Below, one piece after another: positions 12,101 to 22,257 of a stretch of 64,000 bases of DNA (position 1 is its first letter; the number at the start of each line of letters is the position of its first letter). The stretch is from NCBI GenBank assembly GCA_009103225.1, contig RHPI01000446.1:87038-151037 (forward strand). Direction: 5' to 3'. The DNA comes from Chlorokybus atmophyticus (Eukaryota; Streptophyta; Chlorokybophyceae; Chlorokybales; Chlorokybaceae). The notes under the pieces are model-generated. The model made no database searches, was not told where the DNA came from, and worked only from the letters and a program-made list of their open reading frames with translations. The translations under genes and the position numbers were made by a program.

Positions 12101-15100
12101 ACTTTGAGCAAGTAAGAGAAATGCAGCAGAGAAACTACATGCGCTACCATGACGCCAGTCATGTCAAATTTGCACCCCACCTGATGAAATCAATGGCATA
12201 GTTTGCATGTTCTGCCATCCCAGTGCCAATGGTCAAGATGTTGGGGTCAAAGATGATGTCGTCGGGGACAAAGTCAATCTCCTCAACCAGCAGCTTGTAT
12301 GCCCGCTGGCAGATGCGCACCTTCTCCTCAAATGTGGCAGCTGCAAACAGGAAGCATTTGAACTCACCCATTAACATGCACACGAACACATCCAATGATC
12401 AAGTACCAGCAAACAAACTCACCTTGCCCCTGCTCGTCAAATGCCATAACCACAACGGCAGCGCCATGCCGCTTGACTATGGATGCCTGCTTGAGAAACT
12501 CGGCCTCACCGCCCTTCAGGGAGATAGAGTTCACAATGCATTTGCCCTGGCTGCATCTGAGCCCCGCCTCCACAACATGGAATTTTGAAGAATCAATCAT
12601 GAAAGGGACCTTGGAGGCCTCAGGCTCAGAGACCAACAGGTTCACAAACTTGGTCATGGCAGAGACGCCATCAATCAGCCCGTCATCCATGTTGATGTCA
12701 ATGACGTCAGCTCCAGCAGCAACCTATCGATGCATGAAACTCAGGTACTGCGCTAGTGCACAGGACTGACTGCATTGCATGAGCAATAAACGCAGTACAT
12801 ACCAATACATCCAGCAGTACCTGCTTGAGAGCGATGTCAAGGGCCTTATCCATTTTGCCATCAATGATGGCTTTCTTGAAGATCGACGAGCCTGCCACAT
12901 TGCAACGCTCGCCAATACACACAAAGGTGTCCCTGTACGTGCTGTAGTCTGTCCCAGGATTGTAAATCAGTGGCTCCAGCCCACTCAACCGCAGTCGGGG
13001 TTCTATGACTGGGAGTTTACGCGGAGGATACTGCGCCGCCAACTCTGCCATTGCCTTGATATGATCAGGGGTAGTGCCACAGCAACCACCCAAAGCATTC
13101 AGGATGCCAGCCTCAAAAAATGGGCGTATCTGCTCCGCCATCTCTGCTGGCTTTTCATCATAGCCGCCCATAGCATTGGGCAGGCCAGCATTGGGATAGC
13201 AGAAAACGTGCGTATCGGCAACCTCACTGAGTCTCTCCACATACTTCTGCATGTCCTTGGCTCCTAGTGCACAGTTGAGACCCACTGCCAAGGGCTTTGC
13301 ATGGTTGATGCTTATCCAGAAAGACTCGTTGGTTTGACCACTAAGCGTTCTCCCGCTCATGTCCACAATGGTGCCACTGCAAGAAAGGCAACACTCAGCC
13401 GCACACAATATCACCAGCTGAACCACATGTCAAGCACATACCTCACAAAAATTGGCAACTCAACGCTGTGGTCCTTGAAGAACAGATCAATAGCATACAA
13501 AGCTGCCTGCCATTACGCACGCGTTAAGTTGGAAAGACAATCAACACAACCATCAGCACACAGTGACCAAGCACTGACAGAAGCACTGTCCGTGAAACTA
13601 ATTTTGCAAAGCAACCCCTTTTGACCAAACTCAAATGCTCACAAGATGTATACCGCAGTAGCAGCACAGTGAATTGTTCATACCTTGGCGTTTAGCGTGT
13701 CAAAGATAGTTTCTACCAGCAGAAGATCAACACCTCCTGCCACCAGGCCTTCAATCTGCTCATAGTACGACGTGACAATCTCATCATAGGTGCACGCTCG
13801 GAAGGCTGGGTTTTCCACTGAAGGTGAAACGCTCAGCGTCCTGTTGGTGGGACCAATCGCGCCGGCCACAAACCGCGGCTTGTCAGGAGTCTGTCGCGTG
13901 AAGTCATCTACTGCTCGTCTTGCTACCTCTGCTGCTTTCTTGTTGATCAGCAAGACCTCCTCCCGAGCTTGCAGCTCGTAGTCAGCCTGTGATATGGATG
14001 TAGCATTGAACGTGTTGGTCTCGATGATGTCAGCGCCTGCAGCCAAGTACTCGCGGTGTATCGCTTCAATGATGTCCGGTCGTGTGATGACCAGCACATC
14101 ATTGTCGCCTTTGAGATCGTGCGTGTGCTTCGCGTAACGTTCGCCTCGGAAGTCGTCTTCCGTGAGCTTGTAACGCTGGATCATAGTGCCCATCGCTCCA
14201 TCAATGATCATCACCCTTTCTTTCATGATGCTGCGGATGAGATCAGATTTGTCTTGAACGTTGGGAGCATCTGCACAAAATCGTCTCAGCACTAATATGA
14301 CCATAACCAAGTACCCTTAGCACAATAGTAAGCCCTGCGAGTAGCGACCATGCAGCATGTGCTGCAGTAAACTGCTGGCATGTGACGCATGCTTCAATGT
14401 ATTACCTTTTCTGAGAGGTTGCGAGGGCGGTAAAGCCTTCCTTTTGTACTCTGGCACAGGTGCTGATTTGCACAACAAGTGTTAGCAATTTGCAACGCTA
14501 GTGAACCGCTGTGGCACTTGCTAACTGGTAGGTGCAACAGCACTTACGTAGCACGGCTGGCGGCGCCAACGGGTCCTCTCCAGGGGCGTATCTGCAGACT
14601 TTGGGGGGCATCTTGGGTGCGTTCTGCTTTGCCTCCTCCTCTTTCTTCTTCTCTGCTTGCTGGTTGATGTAATCCAGCATACGCTCTGTAGAGTCTGGCC
14701 GTCGGTTTAGCAGCACGTCCTCCACATGCTCGAGAAGGTCTTTGGAAATCTTATGGTAGTCGTCTGCTTTAACCTGTGCTGTGTTGACAATTCCCATGTC
14801 CATGCCATTAAGGCATGCGTGATACAGGAAAGCGCTGTGGAAGGCCCGCCTCACAACATCATTGCCGCGGAAAGAGAAGGCAATGTTTGAGACACCCCCA
14901 CTGATCTTGGCTCCAGGGCACACGCGCTTAATCTCGCGGACAGACCTGCCCAGCATCAAGAAAACAGATGAGCTTACAACAACCATAAGCATGTCGCGCT
15001 GGCATGGTCAGTGACAGGCAAGATTCCATTTGCATGCAGCAGAGCTACTGCATGCAAATACCATGCAGACAAACCATATCAACATGCTAATTGAATGCAT

Positions 15101-17306
15101 GAGTTCCCACCTGATAAAATCGATGGCATAATTGGCATGTTCTGCCATACCAGTGCCAATGGTCAGAATGTTGGGGTCAAATATGATGTCCTCCGGGTAG
15201 AAGTCAATCTTTTCAACCAGCAACTGGTATGCCCGCTGGCAGATGCGCACTTTCTCCTCAAATGTGGCAGCTGCAAACAGGAAGCACTTCAACTCACCCA
15301 TTAACACGCACAAGGACACACCCAATGATTAAATACTAGCAAACAAACTCACCTTGCCCCTGCTCGTCAAATGCCATAACGACAACAGCAGCACCGTGCC
15401 GTTTGACTATTGATGCCTGCTTGAGGAACTCTGCCTCACCGCCCTTCAAGGATATAGAATTTACAATGCATTTGCCCTGGCTGCATCTGAGCCCGGCCTC
15501 TACAACATGGAACTTTGAAGAGTCGATCATGAAAGGAACCTTGGAGGCATCAGGCTCAGAGACCAACAAGTTCACAAACTTGGTCATGGCAGCGACGCCA
15601 TCAATCAGCCCGTCATCCATGTTGATGTCAATGACGTCAGCTCCAGCAGCAACCTATCGGTGCATAAAACTCGGTTCTGAGCCAGTGCACAGGACTGCAT
15701 TGCATGAGCTACAAAAGTGAACGACACATCCAGCCGAACCTGCTTGAGTGCAATGTCAAGGGCCTTATCCATCTTGCCATCGATGATGGCTTTCTTAAAG
15801 ATTGTTGAGCCTGCCACATTGCAGCGCTCACCGATACACAAAAAGGTGTCCCTGTACTTGTTGTAGTCTGTCCCAGGATTGTAGATCAGTGGCTCCAGCC
15901 CACTCAACCGCAGTCGGGGTTCTATGACTGGCAGTTTGCGTGGAGGATACCGTGACGCCAACTCTGCCATTGCCTTGATATGATCAGGGGTAGTGCCACA
16001 GCAACCACCCAAAGCATTCAGGATGCCAGCTTCAAAAAACGGCTGTATTTGCTCCGCCATCTCTGCTGGCTTTTCATCGTAGCCGCCCATAGCATTGGGC
16101 AGGCCAGCATTGGGATAGCAAAAGACGTGCGTATCGGCAACCTCACTAAGTTTCTCCACATACTTTTGCATGTCTTTGGCTCCCAATGCACAATTGAGAC
16201 CTACTGCCAGGGGCTTGGCATGGTTAATGCTTATCCAGAAAGCCTCGTTGGTTTGGCCACTGAGTGTTCTCCCGCTCATGTCCACGATGGTACCACTGCA
16301 CAGAAGAAACAACACTCAACCGCATGTAACAGAACTAGCTGATACTGAATCGCAAGCACATACCTTACAAAAATTGGCAACTCAAAGCCATGGTCCTTAC
16401 AACATAAATCGATGGCATATAGCGCTGCCTGCCGATATGCACGGGTCAAGTAAGCGGATACTCCCATCAGCACACAGCGCCGACAGACATCTTGTATAAG
16501 TTAGCTTGCGCCCAGCGGGTTCCCCAGCTACAAGGAATTGTTTTCTACTGGTAGTTCACGGCGACAAACGGCATGAATACTGACAAGCAGGCACGTAGTT
16601 TGTCGATTGCTATGGTCAGCTAAAGTCGTCAATACAAGCAATCTCTGGCACGAGACAACAACGCTCGCACGAAGTTGCCACGAAGCAGCAGCACAGTGAC
16701 CTGTCATACCTTGGCGTTTAGCGTGTCAAAGATAGTTTCTACCAGCAGAAGATCGACACCTCCTGCCACCAGGCCTTCAATCTGCTCATAGTACGACGTA
16801 ACAATCTCATCATAGGTGCACGCTCGGAATGCTGGGTTTTCCACTGAAGGTGAAACGCTCAGCGTCCTGTTGGTGGGGCCAATCGCGCCAGCTACAAACC
16901 GAGGCTTATGTGGAGTCTGTCGTGTGAAGTCATCCACTGCTCGTCTTGCCACTTCTGCAGCTGCTTTGTTGATTAATAGCACCTCCTCGCGAGCTTGCAA
17001 CTCATAGTCTGCCTGCGAGATTGATGTGGCGTTGAAGGTATTGGTCTCGATGATGTCAGCACCTGCCGCCAAGTACTCGCGGTGTATCGCTTCAATGATG
17101 TCCGGTCGTGTGATGACTAGGACATCGTTGTCACCTTTGAGATCATGCGTATGATTCGCGTAGCGCTCGCCTCGAAAATCAGCTTCCGAGAGCTTGTAAC
17201 GCTGGATCATCGTTCCCATTGCTCCATCAATAATCATGACCCTTTCTTTCATAATGCTGCGGATGAGATCGGCCTTGTTCTGAGGCGGTCGCTCAGGCTT
17301 GGCCAT
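9153..17306 (-). CDS. METH: Cobalamin-dependent methionine synthase with tandemly duplicated N-terminal half
   Basis: MetH moves a methyl group from methyl-tetrahydrofolate to homocysteine through B12. Reading the minus strand, a first half-copy (exons 17306-16710, 16428-16364, 16295-15740, 15653-15353, 15270-15111, 14945-14548) supplies the homocysteine domain (zinc ligands in LNCALG and GGCCGTT) and the folate domain ([16 protein letters not shown]). It ends in a Lys/Glu-rich linker at a normal GTAAGT donor. In phase follow a 45-base exon (14450-14406) and a complete second copy: 14270-13684, 13506-13442, 13376-12821, 12723-12423, 12340-12181, 12034-11709, then the cap and B12 domain ([11 protein letters not shown]) 11601-11180 and 11026-10679, and the reactivation domain ([15 protein letters not shown]) 10527-10339, 10242-10021, 9906-9574, 9440-9153. 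The total of 5,919 bases stays in frame, giving about 1,970 residues against about 1,230 normally. The second copy has no sensible start codon of its own. The intron 10243-10338 uses GC-AG. The frame is open upstream of 17306, so a further 5' exon is possible. Confidence 0.8.
11770..14245 (-). repeat. Duplication unit B of the MetH gene (downstream copy)
   Basis: This is the partner of the unit at 14,680-17,270 and continues directly into the cap, B12-binding and reactivation exons. Zinc-ligand cysteines and folate-pocket motifs are intact here as in the other unit, so neither copy looks decayed. Confidence 0.9.
14680..17270 (-). repeat. Duplication unit A of the MetH gene (upstream copy)
   Basis: This stretch repeats 11,770-14,245 in the same orientation. 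Exon boundaries and phases are identical. Proteins differ at only a few percent of positions (for example KLSEADF versus [16 protein letters not shown] versus DLFFKDHSV), and many changes are silent. Introns are also recognisably alike, such as the ...CCAATGAT..ACTAGCAAACAAACTCACC segment near 15,330 and 12,400. The copied unit therefore was genomic DNA, not a reverse-transcribed message. It stops at the folate-domain end and does not include the B12 and reactivation modules. Confidence 0.9.
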
Positions 17307-18349
17307 AACCTCTGGAGAGATGGTGCTTGGCAGTGTAGCTGTGCTAGAGCTCTTTACTTCGTCAGCGGGGGGTAACACGGGCGTGTTTTGTGTGACATCA
17401 CAGCTTCTTGCTTTCTCAGGCAAAGCTGATTGTGCATCTTGCGTGCTAAACTCATGTTTGGGAGAGGAGGCTGCAGACACAGTCAGAGATGAGACGCGTT
17501 ATCATCATCGTTTACAACAGCAGCAGACTATCAGCCCCGGATGACACGAGGCTCAGTCAGCACCAAACTAAAGGGAGTCACGCATTCTACAAGAACAATT
17601 GGAGTCATTGTTTCTAACAGCCCAGACACCACTGCTTGCGTCAGAGTTTCAAGCTTTGGTATGTTCAAGCAGACCCAAAAAAAAGGACAGCGACATTGGC
17701 AGAAACGACAGTCAATGAAAGCGCATTCAAGATGATAGGTGTCTACGCAAGTGTGTGGTTGCAAACCAGCACGTGTCTACGAATGGTAGCAGCCCAACTA
17801 GACAGTCGTGAAAGGAACAATCTAGTGAACCGCCTGAGGAAATGCTGCTGAACAGTAACATTGCTTGCATACACATGACAGCTGACAATGCCCATCCAAG
17901 ATACAAGGTGACTCGCGCAAGTGCATGTTTGGAGCTTATGCCTGTGGTGACTCAGCACGGTAGCTGCAGATCTTGCCGGTTTTGAACAGTCAACCCACAT
18001 GTAGTGCTGGTGTTGAAGGCTGGACTGGTCAACAGCTAAGTTGACCAGTCCAGCCTTCAACACCAGCACTACATCACAATCAACAGCACCGCCGACTGTA
18101 CATGAGGTGGGAAGAGATTAGGTCACAACGAATGTGGCATGCAGGTCCTGACGCGTCCGCAGCAATCAGAATGCATGCAAGTCTTGCTGCTCAAAGCTCC
18201 ACTCATGCAGCTATAAACCCGCGCACCCAAGGCCCCACTTCAACTGGGCATGCTCATTAGCGCAATGCAAACAGCACGGCTGAGCTAGCAGCATGCCCAC
18301 AACTACGCAATGCCATGCGGATTCACAGACGAGGCTACCAACCGCCGTT
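17307..18349. other. Upstream region of MetH
   Basis: The MetH frame stays open back to about 17,480, where a TCTGCAG acceptor-like site suggests an additional 5' exon that I could not locate. The rest carries no recognisable gene. It contains the perfect inverted repeat listed separately. Confidence 0.4.
17999..18074. repeat. Perfect 35-bp inverted repeat, 6-base loop
   Basis: The left arm 17999-18033 (starts ATGTAGTGCTGG, ends GGACTGGTCAAC) is exactly complementary to the right arm 18040-18074, with AGCTAA between. Flanks do not pair. A structure of this quality could extrude as a cruciform, give a hairpin RNA, or be a recent fold-back insertion or assembly artefact. Confidence 0.95.
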
Positions 18350-18685
18350 TCAGCTAAAACACAGCATGTTCGCAAGTAATGCTAAGCTGCTGCTGCTGCT
18401 ACTGCTTGTAAGCATGCTGCCTGACGACCAGACTTCCTGAAGATCACCTGTGTCAAGTGCTAAAGCGGCGCGGTCCTGAGCAACAGTCCTCTGCTGCTGC
18501 TGCGGATCCCTGCCGAAGATCCAGAAGGCGGCGGCGGCGAGGCATGCCGCAGGCACAAGCAGGGGCAGCAGCAGCGTGACCAGCAGCAGGGCGGCGGAGG
18601 CGGCGGGGAACGCCGCCAGCACCGCCACTCCAGTCAATAGCGGGCGGTACCGGCAGAACCGCCATGCGCCCCCCACGCGGTCCAT
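18350..18685 (-). CDS. Small hydrophobic hairpin-type membrane protein
   Basis: A single-exon frame of 111 residues starts at the ATG at 18685 (MDRVGGAWRFCRYRP) and ends with TGA at 18350. Residues about 15-60 are one long hydrophobic block with internal prolines (AAFPAASAALL, LLLPLLVPAACL), enough for two membrane passes or a membrane hairpin. A Gln-rich and then Ser-rich polar tail follows. The third-position G/C bias of the first half is typical of coding DNA here. The layout recalls lipid-droplet or ER hairpin proteins, but there is no diagnostic motif such as the oleosin proline knot, so no function is assigned. It is divergent from the TMEM184 gene, 1.05 kb away. Confidence 0.5.
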   Translation of the reverse strand: MDRVGGAWRFCRYRPLLTGVAVLAAFPAASAALLLVTLLLPLLVPAACLAAAAFWIFGRDPQQQQRTVAQDRAALALDTGDLQEVWSSGSMLTSSSSSSSLALLANMLCFS

Positions 18686-19739
18686 CACCCCCTAACCCCC
18701 AAATTCCGACAACCTCGCCACCGCGGCCACCGCCGCCGCCGCCGACAACGACCTGGCCAGCGTCACTGCTTCAATGCCACCGTGACGCCGTCACGTAACT
18801 GGCCCAATCGCGTAGCGCGTGACGCACAGTAGAAAGTTGCTTCTTCGATTCCAGCATTTGTTTGTAAGTCTAAAGCTCAATTACAAATCTATGCGCGGCA
18901 AAAGTCAGTTCGCGGTTACAGGGGTTGACCCGCAGTTGACACCTGTTACGCAAGCGCAAAATGGTTAGGATTTAACCAAGCCTACCGTACTGCCAGGAAT
19001 TCAGCCAATTTGCGTTTTCCGAGTTAGTCTCCGAGTTAGTTTTTCTTTCGACCTTTGCGCCGCAGGCGCTGCACATTATCGACGAGCGGTGATCCAACGG
19101 TCAATTATGCCTACCGTAGGCGTCAGTGACCGATGAACGGCTTGTAGAAGTCCGGTAGAGGCCCCGCCTACGAGGGGCCTTTACCGGCCTTCTACAAGCC
19201 GTCCATTGGTTTTAAGCTCTATCAACGCCGTCAACCATAGTGCCATCAACCGGTCTAGCCTTTTTTGACAGTTTTGATGACTTGCTGGAAATATTGTTTT
19301 GGTCGAATGATTCCTAGCGGTACGGTACTGATTGCATTTGTCGGTCAGGTGGTGATTTCTCCGTTGTAAGCCCAGTTAAGCACGTCGCTTACAAAGCTGT
19401 TATTTAACCTCGACGACATTTACGAATGCTGCCACGTGGCGTTCAGGTCATCTGGGGGGAAGCAGCGGCGGCGGCGGCGGCGGAGGCGGAGGAAGCGGAG
19501 GAGGCGGAGGCGGAGCTGGTGGCTTGGGTCGGAGGAGTTGGCAAGGTCGTTACCTGGAGCTGGGTGGCGAATGCTAGCTTAGCCCTGGGCTGGTGTGTGT
19601 GAGGGTGTGGCCTGGTCAACAACCGCCCAGGTGGTGGTGGAGGTGTTGTTTGAGCAGCTAGCTGATATGTTGTTAGTGCGGTAGCTGTTGGCACAGCACG
19701 CAGGGTTGTAGTGGGCTGGGTTAGAGCAGCGGCGGCAAC
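18686..19739. promoter_or_regulatory. Divergent intergenic region with hairpins
   Basis: This 1.05 kb separates two head-to-head genes. It holds the imperfect 29-bp inverted repeat at 19137-19203, a GCC run near 18730-18745, the pair TTGTAAGC/GCTTACAA around 19366-19394, and GGC-rich sequence at 19460-19520. Long frames through the GGC tract look spurious. Confidence 0.4.
19137..19203. repeat. 29-bp near-perfect inverted repeat
   Basis: ACGGCTTGTAGAAG..CCGGTA.AGGCCCC on the left pairs with GGGGCCT.TACCGG.CTTCTACAAGCCGT on the right (27 of 29 positions) around the loop GCCTACGA. Weaker pairing continues into the flanks (ACCGATGA / TCCATTGGT). It is MITE-like in size, but no target-site duplication is obvious. 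Confidence 0.75.
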
Positions 19740-22257
19740 ATGCTGCAGAACGCCACCGCCTACCTGGTGGCAGCGGCGTTCGCCTTCTCCGCCTGTGCCG
19801 TCTCTCTCTACCATATCTATGGCCACCTTCGCAACTACACCGAGCCGGTGTACCAGCGATTCATCGTCCGCATCATCTTCATGGTCCCGGTCAGTGCACA
19901 CTGTATCACACTCTAGCTCAAATCTCTCTCCTAGCAAGCATGACTTGCATGCTTGTGTGTAAGCTGTGCACACAACATTGTGGGCTAGGGTTAGGGTGCT
20001 CAGACGGGGGACCCAAGGATCCACGACAGTGTTCACGACTCAAGCACATGTAGCTTCACTGACCCATCGTAATTAGTGTAGGTCGGTGTGTGGTTGTATT
20101 GTTGCAGTGTTTTTGCACCAGACTGACAAGTACCCGTGTATGAGTTTTTGACATCGTGCCCAACCCACATCTGATATGTAACAACTTGTCCTCGTGCAGG
20201 TGTACGCAATCTCTTCATGGTTTTCGCTTGTATTCCGACATGAAGCTATTTACTTTGACACCATCCGAGATGTGTAAGCAGCTGCATGGTTGCTTACTAT
20301 TGGTTGGCACACAACTACAATACTGATTCATCCAAGCTGCGTGTGAACTGGCTTTTTATCATTGCAGGTATGAAGCGTGGGTTATATACAACTTCTTGTC
20401 CCTCTGTTTGGCGTATTGCGGCGGGCCGGGAGCGGTTGTGGTGAGTCTCGAGGGGCAGGTGCTCAAGCCCAGCTGGTGGTGGGGCACATGCTGCTTGCCG
20501 CCGCTGCAGCTTGACGGGTACGCACACTTCAGTTGCATGTGCATCAACTTACTTGAGGGCAGCAGAGTCAACCTCAGTGGTTTGAGTTACTCTATTCGCT
20601 ACACCTGTGTATGATCACATTTCAGCAGATGCGTGTATGAAAGCTTGCTTGTCATGTTTTCTCCATGAAGGACTGCATGAGGTTTGTAGTAGCCATTGTT
20701 GCCAAGCCAAAGGCAGCTTATTGTGCAACTCGGATAAGTGCTGCTCAACACTACCTCTGTGACTTACCGTGACTTACTGGGTGTCTGCATCTTGTTGGTC
20801 GCATGCACATGTGTGCGTGTGTTTGATGTGTGTCGTGTGGCAGGCATTTTCTGCGGCACGTGAAGCAGGGTGCGCTGCTGTTTGTCTTCGTGAAGCCTGT
20901 GATGGCGGCGGCAGCGTTGATACTTCACTCGTGCGGGCTCTATGAGGAAGGAAATTTCGACCCCACGGAGGGGTACCTCTACATTTCCATTGTGTACAAT
21001 ATTACGTACACCATTGCCCTCTACAGCCTGCTGCTCTTCTACGCTGCGACGCGTGAGCTCCTTGCCCCCTTCAAACCTCTCGTAAAGTTCGTATGCATCA
21101 AAGCCGTCGTCTTTGCTACGTACTGGCAGGTATGCATACACATACAACCATCTTGAAGCTTCGCTATGCCTCTCATGGTCAGTGGTTATGTACATGTCCA
21201 ATCGTGCAGGTATAGGCCGTGCACTGGTTGCATTGTTCTAAAGCTGTGTCCGTGCTTGCAATCAACGCACAGCGAGTGTCATCTTGTTACTTGAAACTCT
21301 GGATTGTGCACAAGCTTACACGACGTAGTGCGCAGATGCTGCTCGGCATGCATGTTGTATGCTGCCTATGTCGTCTCCAGCTCAGTCTGTGCGAATGTGT
21401 GTGGTTGTGCGCAGGGGTTCTTGTTCGCGCTGCTGGTGAAGTTCGGTGTGCTCAAGGATGCGGGAGACAGCAAGCTGCTGCAGGACTTCACCCTTTGCAT
21501 TGAGATGCTGGTGGCGGCGTTCCTGCTGTGGCTCGCTTTCCCGTACACGGAGTATCGCGCCGCCACCGCTGTCAATGGCGAGGCCAAGCTGGGTGTCAGC
21601 ATCGGCCATGCCATCAGCTTCAAGGACGTCTTCGCAGACACAGTCCACCAGTTTGCCCCAACCTACCATGACTATGTCCTCTACTCCGATGGCGCCAAAC
21701 ATGACATGCAGGTGGGCATGTTGGGTCATGCTGCACTCATGCACAGGCGTGTATGCCCATCAACATTGCTCATGTGTACACGTGGACCATGTGGACTGGT
21801 CACTCAACGCCATGTTGTGTGGTCATATGCTGCGTTTGTCTGCAATTGACCATGATGCAGCAATGCTACGTGTCTGGACATTTCATGAACTTGTGCTTCT
21901 GTGTCTGACTCTGCATGTTGGTTGCAGAATCCGCGAGTGCCGCAGAATGCCCCGAAAGGCAAGCGTTACCGCACAAGGACGTTTGTGCCAACGGGCAAGG
22001 AGATGGGTATGGTGCACGCGAGCGGGGGGGCGGCAGCGTCATCGGCGGTGCATGCCTCGCCAGGGGGCAACCTGCCGCCAATAGACGACAGCTTAGAGTT
22101 GCTTGAGGCCGGGCAGTCCCGCTCGGAAGTGGCTCATCCCGCAGCGCATGTGGAGCCTCCCATCATCGACCCCTTTGGCATGCAGGACCTGAGGCCCGCT
22201 GCTGCGACTTCATCGGAAGACAAGGATATCCCTCTTCAGGAGATTGACTTGAAATAA
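19740..22257 (+). CDS. TMEM184/LAZ1-family seven-helix membrane protein
   Basis: Six exons (19740-19889, 20200-20273, 20368-20517, 20844-21129, 21415-21711, 21928-22257) give 428 residues. The family (DUF300, organic-solute-transporter alpha-like; LAZ1 in plants) works in endomembrane or vacuolar membranes, where plant members affect cell death and brassinosteroid signalling. Seen here are the signature blocks [55 protein letters not shown] and EMLVAAFLLWLAFP, several hydrophobic segments and a hydrophilic C-terminal tail of about 110 residues rich in Pro, Ser and Asp. All junctions are in phase with GT-AG introns. It ends tail to tail with the PBP gene about 1.9 kb downstream. Confidence 0.9.

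Noticed and set aside
11580-17480. Interpretation of the upstream MetH half as a pseudogene or separate gene
   Set aside because: All exons are intact and constrained, it ends at a donor rather than a stop, and the downstream copy lacks a start. Fusion is the simpler reading, but it is not proven.
19443-20036. 197-residue minus-strand frame opposite the TMEM184 first exon
   Set aside because: Low-complexity Ala/Ser/Thr translation antisense to a well-supported exon.
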